This document shows positions 1-21,000 of a DNA stretch of 64,000 bases, piece by piece; within the stretch, counting starts at the first letter, position 1, and each line of letters begins with the position of its first letter. Source of the DNA: Rotaria socialis. Taxonomy: Eukaryota; Rotifera; Eurotatoria; Philodinida; Philodinidae. Both the position numbers and the translations under genes were made by a program. The notes under the pieces are model-generated. The model did not search any database. It was not told the origin of the DNA and saw nothing but the letters and a program-made list of their open reading frames with translations. The stretch lies in NCBI GenBank assembly GCA_905331475.1, contig CAJNYU010002675.1, positions 158,962 through 222,961 of the forward strand. The letters are read 5' to 3'.

Positions 1-566
1 GATTTCTATTGGTTTTACCGTAAACAGAAAAGGTCCATCAAGATCAAAAAATTTAAAGATTTCTCTGCTAACAACCAACCTACACTAAAATAATTCAGTT
101 ATGCTTTTCAGGTGAAACAAAATTCAATTCACACAAATAGAATCGTTTTTTTCCCATTAAACTTCTTCGTTTCATCATTCATGTATAGCATCGCCTTACG
201 TTAACTTCCGTCTTTCTTCACATTTTTGTTTTGTTTGCAACAACAAAACAAATATTCCCCTATGGTCAATTCAGCTACTAGCCGCGTTTGAATATGTGCC
301 ACTTAATTAATTAAAATTGGTCCTGTATGTCTATATACTTTTTAATATTTATATGTCACGCATATGTAAATTTGTTGAACAGACAACAACAAAGAAAAAA
401 AAGTAGCAACTAATAATAATAATAATTGACGAAAAGAAAAAGATGAACAAAAAGACAAAAAAAGAAGGACATGTGTACATATACAAGTTATTTGTTTACA
501 GACCCTACAGACAGACAAACAAATCGGGATATTTATTTATTTCAAATGAGATCATCTGTGAGAATT
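1..566. other. AT-rich flank downstream of the CHD4-like gene
   Basis: No gene recognised. It probably holds the 3' UTR of the remodeler gene. A short open frame at 443-637 has low-complexity Lys-rich composition and no recognisable motif. Confidence 0.4.
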
Positions 567-8075
<7,509 letters not shown>

Positions 8076-9262
8076 GAGGACTTTTTTATTGTTGGTTTAT
8101 CATCTAGAATAAATGAAAATAATGAAAGAAAGACGCACGAAATTTGTCTCCCATCTTGATTTTTTTTCTGTTCGTTCCTCTACAATGCCGTCCGTATATT
8201 AATGATCATCAGTTAACTGACATTAATTGAACTCTTTCTTTCTATTTGGCAAGACGTACAAAGCTATTTATTCAGGGACGCCACAATCGGTTTAAATTGC
8301 ACAGAGAAAATAGTGACATTCAAATGTTAAAATATCCTTCTCCAATGAAAAATCTAGATCGATGGGTACAATAGATAGCGCTGTTGAATACGACAACGTT
8401 TCTTTTTTTGTTAATTTAGTTGGCGTATGTACGTATACTGTATCCGGTATGGGTAATGGCATATAGAATTACAAGAAATATTCTACTCGTAGGAGTTTCA
8501 AGTTGATGAATCTATGCGCCGTATGATATTTATATGTAATAACTTTGTTTTTGCGATATATGATGTTTTTGTCGTATGAAAATATTCTCCGTACTTCTTG
8601 AATAGTATTGGCTATATAAATTAATTAGTCTATGGAATAAAAAACGTTCGATGGAGAGTCTTAACTAAATTCGTTATTGAGTAGTGACATTATAAACGCA
8701 ACACGGTAAAAAACAAACTCGTAAATGAATACTATCGGCAGCGTTGAAAAAGTGTTCATCTATGTGACAAATTGTCTATATGACTCCAGAATCATCATAA
8801 AAAAGAGCAGTTTTAGAAATATGGATTTCTTTACTGAACTCTTTAAACGAGATATGAAGATTGCTGCATAATCTACAAACTGTGACCATGCTTGAGGAAG
8901 AGAAGAGGGAAATATGTGTTGATTTAAAATAAAAGTAGCTCCAGACAGTTGGCGCTACTAGTTATTAAGTGTTAGATATGTTGCCAATTCAATTCTTTTG
9001 TTCAACGGGTCGAATGATTTTCGCATAAAGTGTGATCGACAGCTATTTTTTCACAAAGAACGATATCCATCAATGTGTACTACCCATGACTTCCATACCC
9101 AATGCATCGAATCGACATCAAAATTCCTATTATGAAATTTGATCCGAAATAAAAAAATCAATAGTTTTCTTGCAATTTTTTTAATGTATGCGATTCATTT
9201 TTCTTCCATTTGATGACCGGATATATTTCATCATGCGAATCAAATTCTGTGACACATCTGAA
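8076..9262. other. Intergenic, upstream of the CHD4-like gene
   Basis: Presumed promoter and 5' UTR side of the remodeler gene. I see no second gene and no convincing core promoter motif. Confidence 0.4.
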
Positions 9263-9270
9263 AACTAACC

Positions 9271-10264
9271 CATAGGCGGCGCGTCTGCTATGCAGGGGGT
9301 ATCAATTGCTACCCCTATGGAAATTTAAGGGTAGCAATAAAAAGTTATGGCTACCCCTAATAATACACATTTCGATAATTGTTGAAAGAACGCTTATACA
9401 TAATGAGCCTTGTTTTATTTTCTTCTGAAGCTCTACTTTCATCATGTATGTCTGACATTTCTTTCTTTCAAGTTTGATGTCGGTTTGCATTACATGGTTG
9501 GAGAAACAAAGACTATGTTCTCGCTTCCTTTTCTGATACAAAGAAACTCTTGATTAATTTCCACTGTTTTATATTCAATTCGATTTTTTTATGATGTAAT
9601 ACGAACAGTTCAAAAGTCGTGTTTTCAATACTTTATTTCCGTATAGAAAGCTTGAAGCAATTTTCTTTTTTCATATAGTGATAGAGAAAACAATGTTCTT
9701 TTTTTCTATGGTACTTGATCAATCTTCACTTAATATCAAAATTAAAAAGCCTGCATAAGAACTGTTTTTTTCCATAAAATGTGACGGTAGCACTAATTAT
9801 ATTAAAAAGGCCAAGTGAGTACTTTTGAGTAACTTTTCATTGGAACAAGATAGAGAGCTGTGGTCTTCACAGTTTGAAAGAAAACATAAAGATGTATCGA
9901 ATCGTATATTTTAGGTTTTTTCACTCTGATTTTCTTAAGATTTTTCAGTCTTCTTTCAAAATAAATCTACTTCGCGAGGTATATGCAGCGAATTTTCTAT
10001 TATCACGTGTGCATTCAAACCGTTAATGAAAGATCTATACAACAGCAAAAACAGCTGACATGTTTAGAATTTACTATTCTGGAGTTATAGGTATTCTAGT
10101 AGAAGCCGTAAGCGATTTTTCTAGCAATTTCTGTAAAAAGGTTTGCTTTTGTTGTTTGCTATTTGATGCAAAACTATTTCTTTGGCACATAGAAAATTGA
10201 TTAAACATTTTCGGTTCAATAAACTTATTGCTACCCCTAGAAACGTCAGCTTGCGCCGCCCATG
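9271..10264. mobile_element. hAT-like non-autonomous DNA transposon (994 bp)
   Basis: The termini are 12-bp inverted repeats, CATAGGCGGCGC at the left and, read inward from the right end, CATGGGCGGCGC. Both sides are flanked by the same 8 bp, AACTAACC (9263-9270 and 10265-10272). An 8-bp duplication with short CA-starting TIRs is the hallmark of the hAT superfamily. Subterminal copies of GCTACCCC or its complement occur at both ends (about 9310-9355 and 10229-10238), as expected for transposase-binding repeats. No transposase-like reading frame is visible inside, so it would need a helper in trans. The perfect target duplication suggests a fairly young insertion. Confidence 0.8.
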
Positions 10265-10272
10265 AACTAACC

Positions 10273-12456
10273 AGGGAAATCCCTGAAGGTGAATATATAT
10301 ATTCTTCTAAAAATAGATACGTCTCGTAGATAGGCGAGATTAATGACAAATATACATAATTATGTTCTATGTATAGTATCATCAATAGAATAGTTATTAT
10401 TTGTTTTTACAGTACATGAATCATGATCAACAATTGTGTTATAGCACAGATACTCAGATTATGTTAGATAAGTGTTACTTTTTTAGGAGTATTCGAGTGA
10501 AACGTTGTTCATCAGTCATTCTTCAATAGGAATTTTCCTATGATATTGGTCGCGGGCAACTAGTTGTCTCTGATGGGACATTGTCAAGAATTGATTCATT
10601 GTGGTTGTTTATCTTCTATATCGTTAATAGCTGACTTCATAATGGTTTTCATCGAATTTCAGGTACGAAAGCAAAGCCTTTCATTTGTTAAATTTCTTCC
10701 AACAAGGAACATATATCTAACTCATTGGAAACCATACCAAGGTTCTATTGTTTACTCAATTAGATCTATCAGTGATTTAGATTAATGTGCTTTGTGAGTA
10801 CAAGAACTAGAACAATAAAATGTTGAATGCCGTGAAAAAGTTCGATCATTTCTTGGCGCAGAAATGACTAAAACTAGGTCAACAAGATCCAGAAAAAAAA
10901 AATCATTACTTCATTGGTTGTGTGATAAAGTCAATTACCCTTAATAGTGTTATTCAATCCTTGAATGTCATATAAATGAGATCATTTTTTACATAAAAGG
11001 CACTTTTTAGTTATAATTAAAGAGCAAATTTGCAGTTGAAAGAAATTTTGTTACACATTGACATATGCAGAATAATGAAATTCGCTATCCTTTGTTGTTA
11101 TATTTAGCACGTTCTAAATATGATTCCGTACAATCAAAAATCTGATTTTCCGCAAATAGTTTGAACAGCCCTGTAGCTATGGAATAAATAGCATTGTGTA
11201 GCCCGTAATACTATGTTTCTAGTCTTATTTCATTATATTTTCAGTTATGTAGGCAGACTTTCAGGAAGTCATTCGCGGATATTTGCAATATAAATTTTCT
11301 CAAAAACGATTTGCTTGCATATGAATGTAATCACATCGACTGTAGCCCATAATATCTTATCAGTCACATCAATTGAATTCTAATAACTCACAGAACAAGA
11401 ATGACAAAACTACAATTTAAAGTCTCATATTTGGAAGAGTAGTTTTCTTCTCTTATGGCAAGCGTGGAGAAAAATGATTACATTGGTATCATGAAAAAGG
11501 GCATCGGGAACATGAATAATGTTGAAGAATGAGAAGTATCAGTATTCATGTTAATTATGTTGTTTTTCAGCAGTAAACACTTACATAAGTTCATCTATAT
11601 CTACAACCAAATTATAATAAACGAAGATAACCGTTATTTTAATTTTGTTAAAAAAAAATTTCATTTGAAAACAATTTTATAGAGCAAAGTATTCCCTGTC
11701 AGAATGGCCTAAGACTAGAAAATATTATGATTCCATTTCATGTATGCCGCCTGTAGTTGTTTAACAATGCCTATTACACCACCAAGGAATAACACAATCC
11801 GTGAATATATTTATTTGATTCATTGTCAATACGAGCTGCACGGTTCATTCAATAGATTACCCTTTCTATCCTAGATAAGGCTTCTCAACGACGTGTTAAT
11901 GTCAACTAATCCCTTATAAACTTCTCTACTAATAGTAATTTCCAGAAAAAATAGTGTTGTCCCAAATGTTGTGAATCTTTATCTGAGGTATATTCATAAT
12001 CATTACTTGTTGTTTCTGTATAAAAGCCAACAATGAAAAATATCCTGTTCATTTATTGATAAGAAATCAAATACGAAAACTTTCAAAAAAGAAAACAAAC
12101 AGTGATAAATCAGAATGTAGATCGACAAGTTTAGTACGAGTTAATTTCTAATTTTTGTTAAATTGATTTCTTCATATGCACAACAGAAAATAATCATGTT
12201 TGCCGAACAAATAATAGCATAAAGACCGAGTCTTAGTTTGCGATATGATACATTTTTTTTTAAACAGAAAACATCTGACTACTAATTGGCAACGTTATAA
12301 ATGTTAGAATATTTTTTTTATGTCGTACGTATAATGTTTCATTCTTAAAACGATATGTATGAATCTTATTATTCTAAGTTCATTGATCGCAAAAATTAAA
12401 CCTTAACTCGTCTTTTTCTTCTCTCACGTGAAACAATTCTTTTACGCGAACGATTC
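10273..12456. other. Intergenic, no gene recognised
   Basis: AT-rich sequence between the hAT-like element and the 3' end of the GPCR gene. Open frames here (for example 10564-10785) show no domain signature and no exon-like boundaries. Confidence 0.4.
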
Positions 12457-14540
12457 TTATACAGTACTTTCTATTCTATCAAGCGTTTCGTTTACGTCGT
12501 AATATCTCAAATTTATTATTTTCCGTTGTTCCAATAAATCAGAACAGCTGTCAGCTGTCTTTGTCATTTTTTCATCAGTATGATTATGATTATGATTATG
12601 ATTATTATTATTATTAGTTAGAGTTGCCGTACGAGTTGTCGAAGGTAAGCATGTAAATTTAAAATAATGTTTCAATGGCGTATGTTGAAGAATTTCCACA
12701 ATAACACGAAAAACTTCTTGGCGAAATTTTTTTCCGGTTATAAAATAAATGTAAAATTCAAAAACTGTATCAATTAATGCTAACATACGTAAAATAAGAT
12801 AAACATTTGATGCTTTTAAATCTTCTGTTACACGAGCTTGATTTGAACGATAACTTGATTTAACATAAACATAAATACTTGCGATACTATTCGTTGTTAA
12901 AAATACAAAACTTGTTGTTAATGTTATTGTTGTTTCGTAACTAACATCTTTTTTTGTTAATTGATTTGCCATATGTCTTATGGATGAACGTGATGAATCC
13001 GAACGAGGAAGGTCTTGGCGTGATAAATTACCATTATGATGTAAATTTAGTCTTGACGTGCGTTTCGCTGGTACTTTTAAAACATAAACAATAATAACGA
13101 CATTTGTTGATGCAACAATCGTAAATGGGATTATTGATGAAACGATAAAATTAATTATTGGACCATTATAAAATAATTCTTGAGTTACTTGAAAGCCACT
13201 AAAGGAAAAATAGCCCATTTGTCGACCGAATAGTACATTACAATATGTAAATGAACGATTGTTATTATCAACAAATGTTGATTTTACTAAATTTGGATAA
13301 TAAAAAATGTGCCAATTATAAATTAGGCCACAGACCATCATCAATAGAATGAGTACGAATACGTGAAGACGTGTTGGTTGTGGTAAATATTTTCCATGTA
13401 CTATGGTAACAAGTCGTACTGTACAAGCGAGAATAACGAAACCTATTGACCAGGATACAAATATATCAGTACTACGCGATAGAACGCATAGTAAACGAGA
13501 TCCATTGATTTGTTCGTCTTGAAGAAAAAATTTCGTATCGAAAATAAATGTCCATAGGAGTGGTACTGCGTCAAATATGGTTTTTAATAGAAGCAGTAAA
13601 CCAGTGGATGTACCACGAAGCTTAAAATAACAAAACACAAAGAAATTATTCTGGGAAAGCTTCAATAACTAAGAAAAATAAAGCTACAAACCGGTTTCCG
13701 AAGAAATATAATACAGTTAAAAAACTTTCCAATTAAACCAAAAGTAATTAGAACTACAGCAATAATTTGTAAGATTTGTGCGTATCTATTTTGATAATGA
13801 AAATATTTATAATTAGTTTTTTAAATTGGAAAATGCAATCTAAATTGCCCATGTTATTCAATTTAACAGAAAAACAAAATTGATTGGCCCGTTTAGTCTA
13901 CACATTTAACTGTTTCCTATTTGTTAAAATATTCTTTTCCGTCCTAAGAAAATTGTCTACTTCTTCTGCAATCTTTTGATTCATTTTAGCCAAAACAAAA
14001 GTATTATTTTTTTGTATTAATTCAAAGAGAATGAAAAGAAACTACAGAATATATCATCAAAGATAGTAACACGTGCAGACATAAATATATTATAAAAAAA
14101 AAATGAAGATTCAAGTCAGCTTTTGAAATTATTATTACTTATTCCCTATTGTGTTTACGACTTATCATTTAGTTTAGCGCAGTATATAGAATAGATTTTT
14201 GTTTTGTTGTCTTTGTCTCATCTGAAGCATCTTTGAAATCCACTGCTTTATTCTATGTTAATTAAATTTGGCAGAAAAATTAGAAAATCTTATTTTATTA
14301 TTTTCTCATATATATATATATATATATATTCTCTAAAGAATTCACGTCGAATTTTTATCTTTAATAGAAATTTTGATCAATAGTTATAATTTACTTTTCT
14401 GCTGTATTAAGATATAATGTTGTATGACGTTCCGAACATTGATTTATACATTCTAAATCGTAAGAATCATTACCAACAAGTGCACCACTGTTAGTAAAAC
14501 TATGACATGATGCCATGCAAAGAAACATTTCGTCACCCAT
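12457..14540 (-). CDS. Rhodopsin-like (class A) G-protein-coupled receptor
   Basis: Seven-pass plasma-membrane receptor, ligand unknown. Exons 14540-14395, 13785-13692 and 13620-12457 join in frame to about 467 aa. The short exposed N-terminus has four Cys residues. TM1 lies in exon 2 (IIAVVLITFGLIG). TM2-TM7 follow in exon 3: GLLLLLKTIFDAVPLLW, WSIGFVILACTV, VFVLILLMMVCGLIY, FIVSSIIPFTIVASTNVVII, TLTTSFVFLTTNSIASIYV and LILRMLALIDTVFEFYIYF. After TM7 the motif TGKKFRQE resembles the helix-8 start of invertebrate peptide receptors. The DRY motif after TM3 is replaced by a sequence around TVRLVTI, and NPxxY is not recognisable. The intracellular tail has an Asn/His tract from a GAT/ATT microsatellite (about 12578-12617). 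Further 5' exons cannot be excluded. Confidence 0.85.
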
Positions 14541-16550
14541 TACATAAATATCATTTTAAATTTAATAGCCAATTCTAAAATCTAAAATAGCAAAATAAAA
14601 GTTAGATCATTTATTAATAAGAAATAAATGATTCAATTCATTTCTTTGTTGTTTTATGTTTGCGTGTTAGTTTGCCATTCAGCTTATTTATCTCCTGGGC
14701 AGACACAAACCAGTGAAAATAATCCGAAATAACAATCGATGCCGTAGAACTTCTCTATTTGATGGCAAAACATTGAAACGCAAGACGAATCAATCTGTCT
14801 GAAAGTTCCGGTATAGATAAATAGTCGATTAGAATCCACCGAGACATAGAAAAGAGATTTTTGACATTTACTAATTACCTATTATTAACAATATTCAAGA
14901 AGAAAAACATAACTTGTTGGCTACTTTCGTATTCAAAATATATCTTTAAGATATTCTATAACATATTTGGCATCTAGTTTCTTTATTCCTTCGTTTACAT
15001 ATACCAGAGAGAGAGAGAGAGAGAGAGAGAGGAGAAAAAGAAGAAGAAAGAAAAACTCACTTGAGTCAATTTGATTGAGCTTCAAAAATATGATCAATGC
15101 TTGAAGGACATACTATTCTCTATAGTTTAGTTCTCAACTCCATATAAATATACACAATTTTGTATTTTCAAAAGAAAAACATATTTGTTTTTTCCTCCTG
15201 CTTCTAAAATTTACCTTATTGATCAATGTAAGAAAATCAATGCGAATAGACCATAGAAATCTTCTATGATAAACTATCCATTGGGTCTAGTAAATATACG
15301 GATATGTTCAATTGAATTTTCTCTCGATTCTAGATGACTGAACCACAATAATCTATTTAGATTAATTCTCTATCAAGTAGGACGAGATGCGCATCAACTG
15401 ATCTCTACATAGAAAAGCAATTCTGTTTTTTTTACTCCGCTATTCCTATCTTGGTTATAAAAAAAAGAAAGAATGTCACTGTTGACATGTGCGTGTGTCT
15501 TTCAATAGACTTTTACTAGCGCATTAATATTGAAACACATATTCAAATGAGCTCCACTCAAATCTAGATAAATATATACGTTGAAATTCTCTTAGAACTT
15601 ATTCTTACCTGACTATAATGATACGGACACGTTTGATCAGGAGGAAAAAAAGTTGTCAATATAATTTGCATGTGCCATAGATTTCTTACTCTCATGAGGA
15701 AATGACTACAAGTAATGTAGAGCAGTGTGTGGAACTAGACTTTTCTTCCCCCTGAGATAGACAAAATAATTAGAGTTCTGGATAAACATTGTGAGATGTT
15801 CACTGCCGCAGAGAAACCTAAAATAGCGGAAATTGTCAGCAATAAATCGCAATAGAAATTTTTTCCTTCATTTTGTTGGCCTTGTAATCAAACTCATAGA
15901 ATTGTGTGTAAGTGAATAAATAATATTTTTATTTCACCTGATTGAAAAGAGCACGAGAAAAAGAATGAAGTTTATTGCCTATCTTGAACGACTCCATTCC
16001 ATCATTAATATATAATGTAATCAAGTGGATATACTTATATTCGTTCGTTAAACAACATATCATTTCCTCTCTTTCTCTCTCTCTCTATATATATATCGTT
16101 TTCTTTTTGAGAACAATCAGAACTTGGCTCTCGTCTAAGTGCATCTAATCGAGTGCATACACAAAAACTACGAAGAGCAACAATGAGATTTTTCTCCGGC
16201 AAATGGTTTTCGATTATCGAGTATTACTATTATTATCTATCTCTGAATTGCCGACAAGTATCAACCAACTCCATTGATGAGTGACGCCGATTATATAAAG
16301 AATTGAATTGATTTTGGTTTTTTAAATGAGATATGTTGGCATTCATTTATTATTGCTAATTAATGAAGAAAAAGAAAAAGCGTAAATACAATAAAAAAAA
16401 ATACTAATAATTCAAATATTATTTAAAAAAAAAGAATGCTGACTAGAGCTTTCTATTCCGTGATGATTGAGCGAAGTAAATAGAGTACACTGTTCATTGT
16501 AATTAAATGTAAATAATAAAAAAGAAGAAGATATTTATAGATAGATCGCA
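14541..16550. other. Intergenic, with simple repeats
   Basis: Between the GPCR start and the G-beta-5 stop. It contains a pure GA tract at about 15007-15031 and a CT/TA tract at about 16074-16098. No gene seen. Confidence 0.45.
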
Positions 16551-18077
16551 TTAGGCCCATACCTATTCAAGCAAAAATATTGATAATTTGATGTAATTAT
16601 AGTTTTTAAAAGATCAACTTACTCGAATAGTAGTGTCCCAAGACCCAGTGCCCAATGCGGTTCCATCAGGCGATACTTGTAATGAACTTACACGATTTTC
16701 ATGACCATAGAGAGTAACTACACGGGATCCTTTTAATGTATCCCAAACGTTAACACAATAATCGCTGTAACCAGCGAACAGAAGTCGACCTAGAAGAAAT
16801 TGCGCGATTGTATAATCAATGATTGAAATAGTAAACTTCTATGTTATGTTTACCACTTAAAGAAAAATCCACGGCATTACAAGAAAATATAATTGATTCT
16901 TTTTTATATATGGCTACTTGTCGGTCAGCACGTAAATCGAATAGACGACACTAAAATTAATGTACATAGAAACATCGGAATTTTTTCGTTTTCGTTTTTC
17001 ATTTTATTTACAGTGGCATCATCTGAAGCTGAAACAAATGCATCGCCACTTGGATAGAATCGAACAGCGTTGACATCGGATTCATGACCTTCAAATGTTT
17101 GAACATAGCTACCTGTTCGAATGTCCCAAACCATTGCAATATGATCAGCGCTCTAAAATAGAACGGCACCGAATTATAGATTACTCTTAAGAAGAAAAAT
17201 CAATCGATCCTACAGCTGATACAAATATATTTCCAGCTTCCGATGGTGAGACATCAATACCCATGACATCAGCTTGATGACCTTGAAATGTTTGTATCGG
17301 TGTACTACTTTCAACATCCCATAATTTAGCTGTACTATCACCACTAGCTGTTAATAGCTAATAGATAAAGAGAAGAAAATTTTTTTTTTCTTTCAATTAA
17401 AATTGAATATTAATTGCCTGTTGGTCTGAATGCATAAATTTACAAGCTGATATATAATTTGCATGTGTAGCAACAACTTTTTTGTTTTTACTGACATCAT
17501 CATCCATATGTAATGAATATAATGTTAATTTGTTATCGAGTCCTCTGCAAATGAAAAGAAATCTATTTATTCAATGTTTGGTTTCTGTAATATTATTTAC
17601 CCGCACGCAACAGCCATAGCTGATGGTGAATATGCACAAGCTAATACCCATGTTGTTGACATTGTAATAACGTGCTTTAGAATAAAAATATGAAAAATTT
17701 AAAACAGCGAAAAACAAAATTTACTTCTTTATTAGTTGTGAATGCATCCCAAAGTATCAACTTTCCATCTTGTGATGTACTAACCATATGCCGTTTGTCA
17801 TATGACCAATCGATTGCTAAAACTTTTCCCTGGTGACCTTTTAAAATTCGTCGAGATTTCGTTGAAAACGGTGGCAGGGGATCTAGTTTTTCAGCAACAA
17901 TTGTTACTAAGAAGAAAAAAATATTTAATTAAGTAACTGCGGAATTAATTAGGAGATAAAAATCAATCTTGGCATACATTCCATGTCATTGAATTTCGCA
18001 CGTTCTTCTTCGAGACGAGTTTTTAATATTTCAGCTTCACGAACGAGATCATCGAGGGATTCGGCGATAGCAGACAT
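16551..18077 (-). CDS. GNB5: G-protein beta-5 subunit, seven WD40 repeats
   Basis: Partner of R7-family RGS proteins; the complex speeds deactivation of Gi/o signalling. Nine exons read: 18077-17978, 17906-17725, 17674-17601, 17544-17418, 17357-17214, 17152-17012, 16950-16854, 16789-16623 and 16562-16551. They join in frame to 347 aa, against about 353 for short human G-beta-5. The N-terminal helix ([12 protein letters not shown]) has the G-beta-5 signature rather than that of G-beta-1 to 4. Seven WD units follow (for example [27 protein letters not shown]) and the chain ends VWA. Two oddities: the fourth intron begins with GC (CAG then GCAATT at 17417), and the final VWA-stop is encoded by a 12-nt exon. 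Reading through the last donor would instead give VS-stop and lose the conserved end. Confidence 0.94.
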
Positions 18078-21000
18078 CGTTCTATTATTCTGGAAAATCA
18101 CAAAATAAATGAGAAACAACAACTCATCCATAGTTTATTCTATGGAATATCTCCTCGTTGCTAAGTATGGTGGTAGTAGAAGGAATCATCAGTGAAGTAC
18201 TTCTTTGAAAGAAGAGAATCAATAGAAGAACATTTAATGGAAGACGCCTATTCACAGCTATTTGAGATCATATGCGTAAAGCATAAACGATATAGTTGAG
18301 AGCTCAGCAAAGTTGTTGTCAAATACGCTGCAATCAGTCAAGCTAATCTACTCATCAATTTTCTCCTAATCGTTATTTAATTTTAGCTGTAAACTACACT
18401 AATATCTCCGTATCGAGAGTAGCAGCGAATGAGATGCATGTGAAACAGAACAATATTATATTTTTGTTTATTTTTCTCATATGCTCATTATGATTCAATG
18501 AATTATTTATGCACGATGAAATAATAAGAATAAGAATATTGAAAAATGAAATTGTTCTGATAGCGTTACAAAGCAAAAAATAGTTAGTAAGATTTAAAAA
18601 TAAATGTTGCATGCAACGATTGATTTTATTTTATTTTCCGGAAAACACAAATCAAACGAAACTTTCGATAAAACTTCTAACTCATATTTTATAAGTTATC
18701 TACAATCACGATTTCCGTTCACTAACGTATATTTCCCATACTAGATAGAAAACTTGTAAAAACTAGTATTCATTGATTTTTACTGAAATCTGATTTTATC
18801 TTATGTCGCAAAAACTGTTCGCTTAATTCAGACTTGTATTTTTCTGTGTCGTTCTACATAAATATTTTCAGCACCAAAAAAAGATTCTTTGAACTATATG
18901 AGATTATAATATTAAGCGATCGCTATTAACATTTCTGTCGTATTCAAGCTCGTCTCTAGGTCCGCACTAGTAACATTACTTGTTGATAGTATTCACTCGA
19001 TGTACGCTCTGACGTTGATTGAAGATGTCGCTGGAAAATAAATTAGCTAAACTGATAAATTAACAGCGACTATGGCAGCGCCGTCTAACATGATATATTA
19101 TGACATATTAAAATCGGCAATAACGTCAAACATTATAAAAAATGACGGGGTTGCAGAACAGTAAATGTTATACGAAAGATGAACGAGTTTAAGACTACGA
19201 CGAAGAATACTATTGGATTTTTAACAAAACAAAAACTACATTTATTCATTCAAGCTTTTGACAGAACATATCTATCATTGTGAAATCTAACAATAGAAAG
19301 AGTAAAAATAAAACACCATGTTTATATTCCCGACTTATAACATACATGAAATTGTCTATTAACTAATTAGTTTGTTCTTTTGACGTACATTCAAAAAATG
19401 ATGAACGTAAATGGTATCTTTTTGCTTTTTATTGTTATACCTGATAGTGACAGATGCGTTATGTCGACCGATTGAATAAATAAATGTAATTTTTATGAAC
19501 AATTTAATCATATTCGTCGGAAGTGTCTTATACTCATTGATCTTTCGGAGATAATAATGCGAAGTTAATATAGTAAAGCTAATCAAGAAGAAGATACTGA
19601 GAAATAGAGACTAAAAAAGGAAGCAAACCGATTGAGCCGAGGATTTTTATGAATGTGGAACGATCCGAAGCATTGCATATAAAATAGGCATGTATATATC
19701 ACTGTAGTCTTACTCCTACTTACAGTTCCGATGTTTTTGAACACTTATTTCTTTCTTAACATCATAAAATGCACGAGCTTCTCACATCTTTGTTCGAATG
19801 AGGAGTATTATTATCATCATCTTAAACAATACGTTTCTCACGAAAAGATCCTATATTTAGTGCAGATACATTTTACAAGAACATCGCAAGGCAATGCGTA
19901 AAGCTACCGGCTCGAAAGAAATATTGAGCCAACAGTATAAAAAAAAAGAAATGTTGAAAAGTAAGAATATCGCAGTAGAATTTATAAGCCTACTGCCTTG
20001 TATGAGCGAAGAAGCCTGAACCGACAACTAATTTTTAATCTTTGACTCGCTCGACACCAAGAAAAAAAAGAAATTCTTCTTCGTCAAACCGACATCTCGC
20101 TTACGTTCATCGCTTGATTTCCGTCTACTATTGATAGATACAGGTAGAAGAAAAACGAACAAGTATGGTGTTAGTTAGAGTACATCCAGTTTATCGTTTC
20201 GATCGAACACGATACAAAAAAATACCGATAGTTTCCTGATCCATCTTCGTTTATGTCCTTTCAATGCATTCTTTTCCAAACCTCGAGCTCAGAGGTCCCT
20301 TCTATACGTCCGTTCTTGTACGTTCTTTTCGACGTTCTTTCCTATACGTCTTATTTTGAACTAGGAATCTGCCAGCTTCAGCTCTCGTTCACAGCAGCTG
20401 ACCAAAAGCTGAGCTTCCAGCTGCTGAATTTGTCTCATTCATAGCTAGAAGCATATCTGTAATGGTTTTGAGTTACTTGTAGTTTATTCTTTCATATATT
20501 ATGGAAGGATTACAATGAAAAAGGAAGGAAAAGAAGCTTGAGTAAAGAATGACTGATGAACAACAATTGAACAAGAGTATTTATATGTGTAAGCGAAAGA
20601 GAGAGAAAGAGAATAATGATAACGAGAGGCACTACTCCCAGCAATGAGTGTGTAACAAATGAATCCATCGCAATATCTCAACATGGGACTCTCTTCCTAA
20701 CGGAGACTGCTAGCATCCCAGGGTAGCTTCTGATTCTTGGTGAAACCACTTCAGTTGTTGGAAGCTGGGTATATGATGCTTATGCTGTACTTCCTGTTTA
20801 GAGCTACCAGAGAATGCAATTACGATAGACTTGACTGTGCACACAGAGACGAAAACGGGTCGCGACTCTTCTGGGAACGTTGCACGCTCCACGCCGCGAC
20901 ACAGATATAAAGGTGAGTTATGTAACTGAATGTTTCTTGGATTTTCAACTAATCGAATTCAAAATTCAAGTTTTACATGTTTGATAGATTATGGTGCTTT

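Noticed and set aside
15007-15031. GA microsatellite and the several TA tracts in the window
   Set aside because: Ordinary simple repeats with no sign of function.
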